In this document: piece by piece, positions 55,233 through 64,000 of the stretch
How positions within the stretch are numbered: position 1 is the stretch's first letter
Layout of the letters: every line of letters starts with the position of its first letter
From: an uncultured Agathobaculum sp.
GTDB lineage: Bacteria > Bacillota > Clostridia > Oscillospirales > Butyricicoccaceae
Direction: 5' to 3'
Assembly (NCBI GenBank): GCA_944384725.1
Contig: CALWUJ010000002.1
Span: forward strand, 62,001 to 126,000
DNA: 64,000 nt
The notes under the pieces: model-generated
The model's input: the letters and a program-made list of their open reading frames with translations, nothing else
The model's database searches: none
Told to the model about the DNA's origin: nothing
Program-made: the position numbers and the translations under genes

Positions 55233-57686
55233 TTGACGGAACAGATTTGTGCGGTTGCCGTGGATGCGGCGACCTACGCCATCGACAAGCTGTACTCTTA
55301 CCGTGTGCCGGACGAGCTGCGGGAACAGGTGCTGATCGGCACCCGTGTTCTCGTGCCGTTCGGCTTTGGCAATAAACGGGCGGAAGCGGTCGTGCTCGCG
55401 TTCCGGGAGGACGCGGGCGGGATGAAGCTCAAGCCCATTATTGAGGTGCTGGACGACACGCCCATTTTGACCGCGCAGCAGCTCAAACTCGCCGCATGGA
55501 TGCGGGAGCGGCTGTACTGCACGTTTTTCGACTGTGTGCGTGTCATGCTGCCCGCGGGATTATGGTTCAAGCGAAACGAGACATATACATTGTCGCCCGA
55601 TGCCGACCTTGCCGCGCTGCGGCAGCGGGAGGGCGACGAGGGGCGCGTGCTTTCTCTGTTCGACCAGCCGGGACAGACGCTTGCAGTGTCCGACATTCGG
55701 CAGCGACTGGGCGGCAAAAGCGTTACCCGTGTGCTGGATGCGCTGACAGGCGAGGGTGTGCTGATTTATCACAGCAATACCGTGCAGAAATCGGGCGATA
55801 AGACCGAGAAAATGCTCGCACTCGATATGGAAACGGACGAGGCGATGGCGCGCATCGGCCGCCGCAGTCCGGCACGGCTGGATGTGGTTTCCGTCCTTGC
55901 GGACGGCGGCTGGATGAGCCAGAAAGAGCTGGTGTACATGACGGGCGTGACCGACGCAGCGCTGCGCGACATGGTCAAAAAAGGCATGCTGCGCGCACGG
56001 CAGGAGGAACGCCTGCGCACACCGGATTTTTCCGAGGTGCCGCCTGCACCGCAGCCGGTACTCAGTGCGCAGCAGCAACAGGCGTATGACGGCCTTGCCG
56101 CATTGATGGACGAGGATGCGCCGCGTGCGGCGCTGCTGTTTGGCGTGACCGGCAGCGGCAAAACACAGGTGTATCTCAAACTGATTGCGCACGCGCTTGA
56201 GCAGGGCAAAAGCGCAATCGTGCTTGTGCCTGAGATTGGACTGACGCCGCAGGTCATGCGGCAGTTCGCCGCGCAGTTCGGTGACAAGGTTGCTGTATTG
56301 CACTCGGCACTGTCCGCTGGCGAGCGGTATGACAGCTTCAAAAAGATCAAATCCGGCCGCGCGCGCGTCGTGATCGGCACGCGTTCGGCAGTGTTTGCGC
56401 CGGTTGAGCGTCTCGGGGTGCTCATCCTCGACGAGGAACAGGACGGCGCATATAAATCCGAGCAGTCCCCGCGCTATCACGCGCGCGACGTAGCGAAATA
56501 CCGCGCCGCACACGAAGGTGCACTGCTCGTGCTCGGCTCTGCGACCCCATCGGTCGAGACATATTATGGAGCAAAACAGGGCAAATATCCGGTGTTTTCG
56601 CTCACCGAGCGGTTTATGGGAACCAGCCTGCCGGAGGTGCAGATTGCAGATTTGCGCGGACAGGCGCGCGAAGGGCGCAGCGGCGTGATCGGTCAGCAGC
56701 TCGAAAGTGAGCTGATCGACACACTGAACCGCGGCAAACAGGCGATTTTGTTTCTCAACCGGCGTGGCAACAGCCGTGTGATCGGCTGTGCGCTGTGCGG
56801 CTGGGTGCCGGAATGTCCGTCATGCTCCACCAGTATGACCTATCATTCCGCGTCCGGCCGCGCTATGTGCCACTATTGCGGGGCATCGGTTAAAATCACA
56901 GGCACCTGCCCGATTTGCGGCGGGACGAGCCTGTTTACCGAAACACCCGGCACGCAGAAGGTCGAACAGGAACTGCATGAGAAATTTCCGTCTGCGCGTG
57001 TTTTACGCATGGACGCGGACACCATGACCACCAAGGGCGCGCACGAAAAGCTGCTGACGCAGTTTGCCAAAGGCGGTGCGGATATCCTGCTGGGTACCCA
57101 GATGGTGACCAAAGGGCTGGATTTCGAAAATGTCACGCTCGTCGGCGTGCTGGACGCAGACCAAAGCCTGTACGCGCAGGACTACCGCGCGCGGGAGCGC
57201 ACGTTTTCGCTCATCACGCAGGTGGTCGGGCGCGCAGGGCGACGGTTCGATACAGGCAAAGCGATCATTCAGACATACAGCCCGTCGCATCCGGTCATCC
57301 TGACCGCCGCGCGTCAGGACTACGAAGCGTTTTATGAGCGTGAGATGGAGACAAGGCAGGCGCTGCAATGTCCGCCCGTCTGTGACCTGACTGTGCTGAC
57401 TGCGGTGGGCGAGGTCGAGCAGCAGGTGCTGGCAAGTCTGCTTTCCCTCAAAAACCGCCTGCAAAGCCTGATGGAAGGACAGTATGCGGATGTGAAAGCG
57501 CCCGTGCTCGGCCCTGCGGCGGCGCAGGTGGTCAAGGTCATGGGACGATACCGCTATCACCTGACCATGCGTGCGCAAAACACCGCGCGCTGGCGCGCAT
57601 TGGTCGCCGGAGTCATGCGGGAGTTTTTGCGGGACAGCAAAAACCGTGGTGTGACCGTGTTTGCGGACGAAAATCCCGACCTATAA
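55233..57686 (+). CDS. priA: Primosomal replication restart helicase PriA
   Basis: 817 residues from a TTG start. The N-terminal DNA-binding domain, Walker A GVTGSGKT (304-311), DEEQDGAYKSEQSPRYHARD, and the Zn-binding Cys set (CALCGWVPECPSC; CHYCG; CPICG) characterise PriA, as does the helicase C domain with TQMVTKGLDFENVTLVG and VVGRAGRRFDTG. It reloads the replisome at stalled forks. GGAG lies 9 nt before the TTG. Upstream ATGs are out of frame. Confidence 0.95.
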   Translation: MTEQICAVAVDAATYAIDKLYSYRVPDELREQVLIGTRVLVPFGFGNKRAEAVVLAFREDAGGMKLKPIIEVLDDTPILTAQQLKLAAWMRERLYCTFFDCVRVMLPAGLWFKRNETYTLSPDADLAALRQREGDEGRVLSLFDQPGQTLAVSDIRQRLGGKSVTRVLDALTGEGVLIYHSNTVQKSGDKTEKMLALDMETDEAMARIGRRSPARLDVVSVLADGGWMSQKELVYMTGVTDAALRDMVKKGMLRARQEERLRTPDFSEVPPAPQPVLSAQQQQAYDGLAALMDEDAPRAALLFGVTGSGKTQVYLKLIAHALEQGKSAIVLVPEIGLTPQVMRQFAAQFGDKVAVLHSALSAGERYDSFKKIKSGRARVVIGTRSAVFAPVERLGVLILDEEQDGAYKSEQSPRYHARDVAKYRAAHEGALLVLGSATPSVETYYGAKQGKYPVFSLTERFMGTSLPEVQIADLRGQAREGRSGVIGQQLESELIDTLNRGKQAILFLNRRGNSRVIGCALCGWVPECPSCSTSMTYHSASGRAMCHYCGASVKITGTCPICGGTSLFTETPGTQKVEQELHEKFPSARVLRMDADTMTTKGAHEKLLTQFAKGGADILLGTQMVTKGLDFENVTLVGVLDADQSLYAQDYRARERTFSLITQVVGRAGRRFDTGKAIIQTYSPSHPVILTAARQDYEAFYEREMETRQALQCPPVCDLTVLTAVGEVEQQVLASLLSLKNRLQSLMEGQYADVKAPVLGPAAAQVVKVMGRYRYHLTMRAQNTARWRALVAGVMREFLRDSKNRGVTVFADENPDL

Positions 57687-57703
57687 GGCGCGGAGGATGG
57701 AAT

Positions 57704-58306
57704 ATGGAAGGACAATTTGTGATCCGGCGGGCGGCGGCAGAGGACGCGGCTGCGCTGCTGGAAATATACCAGCCGTACATTACGGATACGGTCATTACAT
57801 TTGAATATGATGTACCGACGGTAGACGAATTTGCTGCGCGCATCACGGATACGCTTACGGATTTTCCGTATTTGGTATGCGAGTGGGACGGAAAACCAGT
57901 CGGTTACGCTTACGCGCACCACATTCGTGAGCGCGCGGCGTATGATTGGGCGGTGGAGCTGTCGATTTATCTTTCACCCATGGCACAGGGGAAAGGTGTG
58001 GGCACAGCGCTGTATCAGTGCCTGATCGACTTGCTGGAGATACAGAACATACGCATTTTGTATGGCTGCGTCACACTGCCGAATGAAAAAAGCCGCCGTC
58101 TGCACGAAAAGCTGGGCTTTGTGCTCACGGGCGTGTGGCACGGCTCAGGTTGGAAGTTCGAGCGCTGGCACGACGTAGGTTGGTTTGAAAAGCGTTTGGG
58201 CGAGGATGGGCCGGCACAGCCGGTTGTGCTGTTTCCGGCGCTTGACGAGGAGAAAATACAGGAATGTTTGTGCCGATATACGGCAATGCTGAAGATGGAG
58301 GACTGA
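57704..58306 (+). CDS. GNAT family N-acetyltransferase (phosphinothricin acetyltransferase-like)
   Basis: 200 residues. The GNAT core resembles Pat/YncA acetyltransferases: EIYQPYITDTVITFEYDVPTVDEF, SIYLSPMAQGKGVGTALYQCLID (acetyl-CoA loop) and LPNEKSRRLHEKLGFVLTGVWHGSGWKFERWHDVGWFEKRL. It acetylates a small amine or amino acid analogue. It sits between priA and def, where most Firmicutes have no gene, so it is probably an insertion. Confidence 0.88.
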   Translation: MEGQFVIRRAAAEDAAALLEIYQPYITDTVITFEYDVPTVDEFAARITDTLTDFPYLVCEWDGKPVGYAYAHHIRERAAYDWAVELSIYLSPMAQGKGVGTALYQCLIDLLEIQNIRILYGCVTLPNEKSRRLHEKLGFVLTGVWHGSGWKFERWHDVGWFEKRLGEDGPAQPVVLFPALDEEKIQECLCRYTAMLKMED

Positions 58307-58312
58307 ACTGAC

Positions 58313-58813
58313 ATGGCACTTCGTAAAATCTTGACAGAGGGTGATGAGCAACTGCTCAAGCACAGCCGCAAGGTGGAAAAATTCGACGCGCGTTTGCATA
58401 CACTGCTCGACGATATGCGCGAGACACTGGAAAATTCGGGCGGCGTTGGTCTTGCTGCGCCGCAGGTCGGCATTCTGCGCCGCGTGGTTGTGCTGCTCGA
58501 CGTGAACACTGAGCCGGAAGAGATGGTCGAGCTGGTCAACCCGGAGGTGATCGAGACGCGCGGTGCGGAGCGCGTGGTCGAGGGCTGCCTGTCTGTGCCG
58601 GGCGTGTATGGGTATGTCACCCGTCCGACTTGGGCGAAGATTCGCGCGCAGGACCGCGACGGCAACTGGTTCGAGCGCGAGGGCGAGGGAATTGTGGCGC
58701 AGTGCTTCTGCCACGAAACCGAGCATCTCGACGGCCACCTGTTCACCGAAAAGGTGGAAGAATATGTCGACCCGGAGGACTTGCAGCAGGACGATGAGGG
58801 CGATGCGGAATGA
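58313..58813 (+). CDS. def: Peptide deformylase
   Basis: 166 residues with the three motifs GGVGLAAPQVG, EGCLSVPG and the metal site QCFCHETEHLDG (HExxH form HETEH). It removes formyl groups from new proteins. AGGACTGAACTG precedes the ATG. ATGA overlap with fmt. Confidence 0.96.
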   Translation: MALRKILTEGDEQLLKHSRKVEKFDARLHTLLDDMRETLENSGGVGLAAPQVGILRRVVVLLDVNTEPEEMVELVNPEVIETRGAERVVEGCLSVPGVYGYVTRPTWAKIRAQDRDGNWFEREGEGIVAQCFCHETEHLDGHLFTEKVEEYVDPEDLQQDDEGDAE

Positions 58814-59742
58814 AAATCGTATTCATGGGCACGCCGGATTTCGCCGTGCCGAGCTTGCAGGCGCTCCTCGATGCGGGGCATGAGGTGTGCGCGGTTTACA
58901 CCCAGCCCGACAAGCCGCAGGGCCGTAAGCAGATTTTGACCGCGCCGCCGGTGAAAACGCTGGCGCTCGAGCATAATATCCCGGTTTATCAGCCGCAGAC
59001 CCTCAAAAACGAGGAGGAACAGGCGCAGCTGCGTGCGCTTGCGCCTGAGGTCATCATTGTTGTGGCGTATGGCAAGCTGCTGCCGAAGGCGGTGCTGGAC
59101 ATTCCACCGCGCGGCTGCATCAACGTTCACGGTTCGCTGCTGCCGCGCTGGCGCGGCGCGGCACCGATCCAGTGGTCGGTGATCGCGGGTGATGAAAAAG
59201 CAGGCGTGACGACTATGCAGATGGCCGAGGGGCTGGACACGGGCGACATGTTGCTCACCTATGAAACCGAAGTCGGCGCACGGGAGACCGCGGGCGAGCT
59301 GTTTGACCGGCTCGCGCAGGCGGGCGCGGAACTTCTGGTGCGCACACTCGTCGAACTCGACAGCATTACCCCAATACCGCAGGACGACAGTCAGAGCTGC
59401 TATGCGTACATGCTGGATAAGCAGATGGCAGTGATCGACTGGACGAAGTCCGCGCACGAGATCGACTGCCTGATCCGCGGGCTGAACCCGTGGCCGGTGG
59501 CGCTGACCACGCTGGATGGAGCGCGGCTTAAGGTCTATGCGGCGCAGCCGGTGGACGGCAAGGGCAAGCCGGGCGAGGTGCTGGTGAGCGACGCGAAAAA
59601 GGGGCTGATTGTGGCGTGCGGCGCGGGGGCGCTTGCACTCGAAGAGATTCAACTGGTCGGCGGCAAACGCATGAAGAGCGCGGATTTTCTGCGCGGCCAT
59701 GCGGTGGAGAAAGCAACCGTTTTGGGTGAATCAAAGGAGTAA
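58810..59742 (+). CDS. fmt: Methionyl-tRNA formyltransferase
   Basis: 310 residues. MKIVFMGTPDFAVPSLQALL, the formyl-folate site NVHGSLLPRWRGAAPIQW and the tRNA-binding C-terminal domain are present. It formylates initiator Met-tRNA. It directly follows def, with which it forms the formylation cycle. Confidence 0.96.
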   Translation: MKIVFMGTPDFAVPSLQALLDAGHEVCAVYTQPDKPQGRKQILTAPPVKTLALEHNIPVYQPQTLKNEEEQAQLRALAPEVIIVVAYGKLLPKAVLDIPPRGCINVHGSLLPRWRGAAPIQWSVIAGDEKAGVTTMQMAEGLDTGDMLLTYETEVGARETAGELFDRLAQAGAELLVRTLVELDSITPIPQDDSQSCYAYMLDKQMAVIDWTKSAHEIDCLIRGLNPWPVALTTLDGARLKVYAAQPVDGKGKPGEVLVSDAKKGLIVACGAGALALEEIQLVGGKRMKSADFLRGHAVEKATVLGESKE

Positions 59743-59745
59743 ACT

Positions 59746-60453
59746 ATGCCTTATTTTGGTTATTACGGCATTGACATGTATTATATCGTGCTGGTGGTTC
59801 CGTGCATTATTCTGGCGTTCTGGGCGCAGAGCAAGGTCAAAAGCACATTTGGTAAATACTCGCAGGTGTTCAATCGTCGCGGCATGAGCGGCGCACAGGC
59901 TGCAGAGGCTGTGCTGCGGGCAAATGGTGTGAACGGCGTGCGCATTGAGCGCGTGTCCGGCCGTTTGACCGACCATTTCGACCCGCGCAGCAATGTGATC
60001 CGGCTGTCGGACGCTGTTTATGACTCGACCTCGGTCGCGTCGGTCGGCGTGGCGGCGCACGAGGCAGGACATGCCGTGCAGCATGCGGTCGGTTATTTCC
60101 CGATCCGGCTGCGTTCGGCCATCATCCCGCTGACGCAGTTCGGCTCCATGGCGGCGTTCCCGCTGATTCTGGCAGGTATTTTCCTCAATTCCGAGGCGTT
60201 TATCAACATCGGTATTCTGGCGTTCGCGCTGTCGACCCTGTTTCAGTTGGTGACGCTGCCGGTCGAGTTGGATGCGTCACGCCGCGCGCTGGCGGCTATC
60301 CGTGAACGCAATCTGCTCTATGAAGACGAATATCCGATGGCGAAAAAAACACTGACCGCCGCCGCGATGACCTATGTGGCCGCGCTGGCGTTATCGCTCG
60401 CGCAGCTTTTGCGACTGCTGCTGATTTTTGGAGGACGGAGAAACGATGACTGA
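59746..60453 (+). CDS. YugP-type membrane zinc metallopeptidase
   Basis: 235 residues. Three to four hydrophobic helices with the metal site AAHEAGHAVQHA (HExxH form HEAGH) near residue 106 place it in the DUF-type peptidase family encoded between fmt and rsmB in Firmicutes. It is a membrane-bound protease with unknown substrate. It starts 3 nt after fmt and overlaps rsmB by 8 nt. Confidence 0.9.
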   Translation: MPYFGYYGIDMYYIVLVVPCIILAFWAQSKVKSTFGKYSQVFNRRGMSGAQAAEAVLRANGVNGVRIERVSGRLTDHFDPRSNVIRLSDAVYDSTSVASVGVAAHEAGHAVQHAVGYFPIRLRSAIIPLTQFGSMAAFPLILAGIFLNSEAFINIGILAFALSTLFQLVTLPVELDASRRALAAIRERNLLYEDEYPMAKKTLTAAAMTYVAALALSLAQLLRLLLIFGGRRNDD

Positions 60454-61798
60454 CAAACGCCCGCGCACGGCGCGCGAAGCCGCAGCCTTTGCGCTGTTTG
60501 CGATGGAGGAGGACGGCGCGTGGTCGGACGGCGCGCTGCATCAGTGCCTTGCCCGCGCTGCGCTTGAAAGCCGTGACGCGGCGCTGGCTTCCCGGCTGGT
60601 ATACGGCACGGTGCAGAACGAAATGCTGCTTGACTGGTATCTGCGGCACTTTTCGAGCGTGCGGCTCAAGAAAATCGCACCGCGCGTGCGTATTTGTCTG
60701 CGTATGGGACTGTATCAGCTGATTTTGATGGATAAAATCCCGCCGCACGCCGCAGTTGCGGAGACGGTGGAACTGGTGCGGCGGTACTGCCGCGCGGACG
60801 GGCGTACGGTTTCGTTTGCGAACGCCGTGCTGCGGCATGCGGCGGACGCGGTACAGAACGGCAGCCTACCCGTGCTCGACTGCCCGGACAAGGAAAGCTA
60901 CTACGCGCTGCGGTACAGCCACCCGGAATGGCTGGTGCGGCTGTGGTCCGAGCAGTTCGGTCAGAAAATGGCCGAAAAGCTGTGTCAGGCGGACAACGCG
61001 GACACGCCGGTGTCCGTGCGGGTCAATCTGTTGAAGACCACGACCGAGGCTGCGCGCGCTGCGCTCGAAAACGCGGGGATGACCGTGCAGGTGCATCCGG
61101 CATTCGACGATATTCTGCTCTGCACCGGCGGGGACGCGGCGGTAACGCCTGCATTTCAGGCGGGTGAGATCACCGTGCAGGACGCGGCGAGCGCGCTCGC
61201 GGCTGCGGTGGCCGACCCCAAACCGGGCGACACGGTGCTGGACTGCTGCGCGGCGCCCGGCGGTAAGAGCTTTGCCATGGCCGGACGCATGCAGGGGCGC
61301 GGCAGCGTGACCTCGTGCGACATTTACGAACATAAGCTGAACCGCATTCGCGAGGGCGCGCAGCGGTTGGGACTTTCGAACATCCAGACCGCTTTGCAGG
61401 ATGCTTCCGCCCCGCGAGACGAGTGGAAAGGCATGGCAGACGTGGTGCTGTGCGACGTGCCCTGTTCGGGACTGGGCATCATCCGCAAAAAGCCCGAAAT
61501 TCGTTATAAAGATCCGACGGAACTCGAAAATCTGCCCGCTTTGCAGGCGAAGATCCTGCAAAACTGCGCGCAGTACGTCAAAGACGGCGGCACGCTGGTC
61601 TATTCGACCTGTACGATCTTGCAGCGCGAGAATGAGGACATTGTCCGCGCATTTCTGGCCGCAAACCCCGATTTTGAGGCTGTGCCGTGGGAGCATAATG
61701 TATGCGGTTCGCGCGAGGACGGCATGGTGACGCTCCTGCCGCCTGTACATCAGACCGACGGCTTTTTTATCGCTAAACTAAGGAAGAAGAACACATGA
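60446..61798 (+). CDS. rsmB: 16S rRNA m5C967 methyltransferase RsmB
   Basis: 450 residues. A NusB-like N-terminal domain (1-~140) is followed by a SAM methyltransferase with DTVLDCCAAPGGKS, the catalytic region CDVPCSGLGIIRKKPEIR and the second Cys in YSTCTI. CGGAG precedes the ATG at 60446. ATGA overlap with rlmN. Confidence 0.94.
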   Translation: MTDKRPRTAREAAAFALFAMEEDGAWSDGALHQCLARAALESRDAALASRLVYGTVQNEMLLDWYLRHFSSVRLKKIAPRVRICLRMGLYQLILMDKIPPHAAVAETVELVRRYCRADGRTVSFANAVLRHAADAVQNGSLPVLDCPDKESYYALRYSHPEWLVRLWSEQFGQKMAEKLCQADNADTPVSVRVNLLKTTTEAARAALENAGMTVQVHPAFDDILLCTGGDAAVTPAFQAGEITVQDAASALAAAVADPKPGDTVLDCCAAPGGKSFAMAGRMQGRGSVTSCDIYEHKLNRIREGAQRLGLSNIQTALQDASAPRDEWKGMADVVLCDVPCSGLGIIRKKPEIRYKDPTELENLPALQAKILQNCAQYVKDGGTLVYSTCTILQRENEDIVRAFLAANPDFEAVPWEHNVCGSREDGMVTLLPPVHQTDGFFIAKLRKKNT

Positions 61799-62829
61799 CA
61801 GAGATCAAGTCCCTGACAATCGAAGAACTCAAGGCGGAACTTGCCCAGATGGGTGAAAAGCCCTTCCGCGCGGGACAGATCTTCAAATGGCTCCACCAAG
61901 GGGTAGAGTCCTTTGAAGAGATGTCCAACCTGTCCAAAGACCTGCGCGCGCGTCTCGCCGAGCGGTTTATTCTGACCGTGCCGCAGGTGGCGCGCAAGCA
62001 GGTTAGCCAAGTGGACGGCACGGTGAAATACTTGTGGCGGCTGCGGGACGGCGACTGCGTTGAGTCAGTACTCATGCACTACGAACACGGCGTGTCGGTC
62101 TGCGTATCCACGCAGGTGGGCTGTCGGATGGGGTGCAAGTTCTGCGCATCCGGCTTAAATGGCCTGAAACGCCACCTGTCCGCGGGGGAAATCCTTGACG
62201 AAGTTCTGTTTATGCAAAAGGACAGCGGTGAGACGGTTTCCAACATCGTGCTGATGGGAACGGGTGAGCCGCTTGACAACTATGACAACGTGCTCAAATT
62301 CCTCCATCTGGTCAGCTGCCCGGAGGGTGTGAACATCGGACAGCGGCATATTTCCTTGTCAACAAGCGGAATTGCTGATAAAATAGAGAAGTTAGCTGGA
62401 GAAAAATTGCAGATCACTCTGTCGGTGTCCCTGCATGCGCCGGATGACGAAACGCGCTCATCCATTATGCCGGTAAACGACGCCTATCCGGTCGATCGGC
62501 TGATGCGCGCCTGTCGGTATTATTTTGACACGACCGGGCGACGCATTTCCTATGAGTACATGATGGCGCGCGATAAGACCGACCGCCCGTGGCAGGCGGA
62601 AAAGCTGTCTTCGCTCCTGCGTGGCAGACCCGCGCATGTGAATCTCATTCCGCTCAACGAGGTGGCGGAAAGCCCGCTGCGGCCTTCGCGGCCGGAAGCG
62701 GTTCGACGTTTTCAACAGGCGCTCGAGAAGCGCGGCGTGACTGCAACTGTGCGCCGGCGGCTCGGCCCGGATATTGATGCGGCCTGTGGCCAGCTGCGTC
62801 GCAGAGAACTGCAAAAACAGCAGAATTAA
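61795..62829 (+). CDS. rlmN: Dual-specificity RNA methyltransferase RlmN
   Basis: 344 residues. A radical-SAM enzyme with the C-x3-C-x2-C cluster CRMGCKFC (Cys110, 114, 117), acceptor-binding PLDNYDNV and the final Arg-rich tail. It methylates A2503 of 23S rRNA and A37 of tRNAs. It starts in the stop codon of rsmB. Confidence 0.96.
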   Translation: MTEIKSLTIEELKAELAQMGEKPFRAGQIFKWLHQGVESFEEMSNLSKDLRARLAERFILTVPQVARKQVSQVDGTVKYLWRLRDGDCVESVLMHYEHGVSVCVSTQVGCRMGCKFCASGLNGLKRHLSAGEILDEVLFMQKDSGETVSNIVLMGTGEPLDNYDNVLKFLHLVSCPEGVNIGQRHISLSTSGIADKIEKLAGEKLQITLSVSLHAPDDETRSSIMPVNDAYPVDRLMRACRYYFDTTGRRISYEYMMARDKTDRPWQAEKLSSLLRGRPAHVNLIPLNEVAESPLRPSRPEAVRRFQQALEKRGVTATVRRRLGPDIDAACGQLRRRELQKQQN

Positions 62830-62898
62830 AGCCGGTTTCACCGAAACCGGATACCCGAATGGGAGATATCATCCTTACAAGACACTGGAGGTGTTCCT

Positions 62899-63651
62899 AT
62901 GGAATGGTTTGGCTTGACGGACAGAGGCCGTGTGCGCCCGACCAATCAGGATATCTATCAAATTGAAGCGCGGGAGGAGAACGATACCGCGCTGCTCGTC
63001 GTGTGTGACGGCATGGGCGGTGCAAACGCGGGCAATGTAGCCAGCCGTTTTGCCGCGCAGTCGTTTGTGGAGTATGCGCGCGGCATGCTGGACCGTGAAC
63101 TGGACGCTGCAAAGCGGCAGGCGCTGCTGACGCATGCGCTCGTACAGGCGAACGACACGGTGTTTTCGCTTGCCGGACGGCAGCCTGAATTCCGCGGTAT
63201 GGGCACGACACTGGTTGCAGCACTTGTACAGGGCGATCAGGTGACCGTGCTGAACGTTGGAGACAGCCGCGCCTACTTATTCGACGGCTCGTGCCTGCAC
63301 CAGCTGACCGAGGATCACTCCTATGTCGAGGAGATGCGCCGACAGGGTCGCATCACCGAGGCGGACGCTCGCACCCATCCGCAAAAGAATCTGATCACCC
63401 GCGCGGTCGGTGTCGAGCCGGATGTGGACGGCGATCTGTTTGAAGCACGGCTCGCGCCGGGCGAGATGCTGCTGCTGTGTTCGGACGGCCTGACCGGCAT
63501 GGTGGAGGATGAGAAAATCGCGCAGACATTGAAAGATGCCAAAACGCTCGCACTGGCGGGCGATGCGCTGCTGACCCTTGCGCTGGAGGGCGGCGGCCGC
63601 GATAATATCACGGTTGCGCTGTTCACCCGCGGCGCGGAAGAGGAGGCGTAA
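62899..63651 (+). CDS. stp: PP2C-type Ser/Thr protein phosphatase
   Basis: 250 residues. PPM motifs: DRGRVRPTNQD, VVCDGMGGANAG, NVGDSRAYL, CSDGLTGMVED and GRDNITV, all metal-binding positions present. It reverses phosphorylation by the PrkC kinase encoded next. GGAGG lies about 7 nt before the ATG. The 69-nt gap before it has a CCGGTTTC/GAAACCGG hairpin without a T-run. Confidence 0.94.
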   Translation: MEWFGLTDRGRVRPTNQDIYQIEAREENDTALLVVCDGMGGANAGNVASRFAAQSFVEYARGMLDRELDAAKRQALLTHALVQANDTVFSLAGRQPEFRGMGTTLVAALVQGDQVTVLNVGDSRAYLFDGSCLHQLTEDHSYVEEMRRQGRITEADARTHPQKNLITRAVGVEPDVDGDLFEARLAPGEMLLLCSDGLTGMVEDEKIAQTLKDAKTLALAGDALLTLALEGGGRDNITVALFTRGAEEEA

Positions 63652-63657
63652 CCCCCT

Positions 63658-64000
63658 ATGGATAAATATATCGGCAAACTGCTCGGCGGCCGGTATGAGA
63701 TCATCGACGTGGTCGGCGTTGGCGGCATGGCGGTCGTTTATCGCGCGCGTGATGTGGTGCTCAACCGTTATGTCGCTGTGAAGATTCTCAAGGACGAATA
63801 TGCCAAGGATCCGGATATCCGCAAGCGGTTCTCGATCGAGTCGCAGGCGGTCGCCAAACTCAGCCATCACAATATCGTTTCCGTATTCGATGTCGGCAGC
63901 GAGAAGGGTACGGACTATATTGTCATGGAATTGATCGAGGGCATTACCCTCAAAGAATATTTGCAGAAAAAGGGGCACTTGGGCTGGCAAGAGTCCGTGT
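63658..64000 (+). CDS. prkC: PASTA-type Ser/Thr kinase PrkC (N-terminal part, cut by window end)
   Basis: The first 114 residues of a eukaryotic-like kinase: glycine loop GVGGMAVVYRARD (20-32), ATP-binding Lys42 in VAVKILKDE, alphaC Glu region SIESQAVAKLSH, and the hinge VMELIEGITLKEYL. The HRD and DFG motifs and the membrane and PASTA domains lie beyond the window. It phosphorylates division and wall proteins in response to muropeptides. It pairs with the phosphatase 6 nt upstream. Confidence 0.93.
   Translation, partial: MDKYIGKLLGGRYEIIDVVGVGGMAVVYRARDVVLNRYVAVKILKDEYAKDPDIRKRFSIESQAVAKLSHHNIVSVFDVGSEKGTDYIVMELIEGITLKEYLQKKGHLGWQESV

Noticed and set aside
62832..62850. Hairpin CCGGTTTC/GAAACCGG after rlmN as a terminator
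   Set aside because: No T-run follows, and stp is probably read from the same transcript.
1..64000. tRNA, rRNA, prophage, insertion sequence or integration site
   Set aside because: No cloverleaf, rRNA-like segment, transposase, integrase or flanking direct repeats were seen anywhere in the window.

Overview
This window looks like a chromosomal segment of a spore-forming, high-GC member of the Clostridia, most likely Oscillospirales. Butyricicoccus/Agathobaculum-type organisms would fit, but that genus guess is only inference. The evidence is an LtaS-type lipoteichoic acid synthase, spoIID-spoIIQ, cdaA-cdaR, glmU-prs, and the Firmicutes order yicC-remA-gmk-rpoZ-coaBC-priA-def-fmt-rsmB-rlmN-stp-prkC. 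Promoters are of the sigma-A type, and most intergenic gaps end in clear intrinsic terminators. I see no rRNA, tRNA, CRISPR array, insertion sequence or prophage. The window opens inside or at the very start of an LTA-synthase gene and closes inside prkC.

Layout. 1-11.6 kb holds envelope and accessory genes: LTA synthase, ndk, a TetR-MATE efflux pair with two operators, a PadR regulator with an unusual HAAS-SEDS membrane protein, an ECF sigma/anti-sigma pair, an acyltransferase of the condensation fold, and two CobW-type GTPases. 11.7-20.7 kb holds iolG, a divergent LacI-type regulator, a TolC/HlyD/RND efflux operon and a lipoprotein. 20.7-24 kb holds spoIID-spoIIQ, a LexA-box-controlled gene pair, a candidate minus-strand small RNA and rpsO. 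24-28.4 kb holds pnp, behind a long leader hairpin, and a DnaD/DnaC-like replication pair. 28.4-29.05 kb has no protein gene but carries three tandem homologous small RNAs. 29-38.7 kb holds Mrp/NifX-like proteins, a membrane protein, glmU (with a degenerate N-terminal half), prs, ymdB, a phosphoesterase, a DUF4914 ATPase-like protein and trmO. 38.7-42.6 kb holds a two-component system and an HtrA protease. 42.6-49.7 kb holds an AAA protein, a DUF3343/cysteine desulfurase pair, cdaA-cdaR, a flavoprotein and an RseC-like protein. 49.8-64 kb is a long co-directional housekeeping run.

The main discovery candidate is a putative regulon. The three tandem small RNAs at 28438-29047, the htrA-like gene at 41099 and, more weakly, the two-component system at 38800 share one promoter architecture: three NTTCA repeats at exact 11-bp spacing, with the third repeat starting exactly 27 bp upstream of the first base of the -10 box. 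Each small RNA begins with the same type of 5' hairpin at the predicted +1 and ends in a terminator whose stem sequence differs while its apical loop keeps a TTCCCCC core. This recalls CiaRH/csRNA/HtrA of streptococci and CssRS/HtrA of Bacillus, in a different lineage and with a different box.

Other points worth attention: a perfect LexA box in front of two unknown small genes, a roughly 97-nt hairpin in the pnp leader, a minus-strand small-RNA locus with its own promoter and two terminators, a SEDS-like protein fused to a HAAS-like domain, a CobW GTPase fused to a YcgQ-like domain, and a GlmU that appears to have lost its uridylyltransferase motif.
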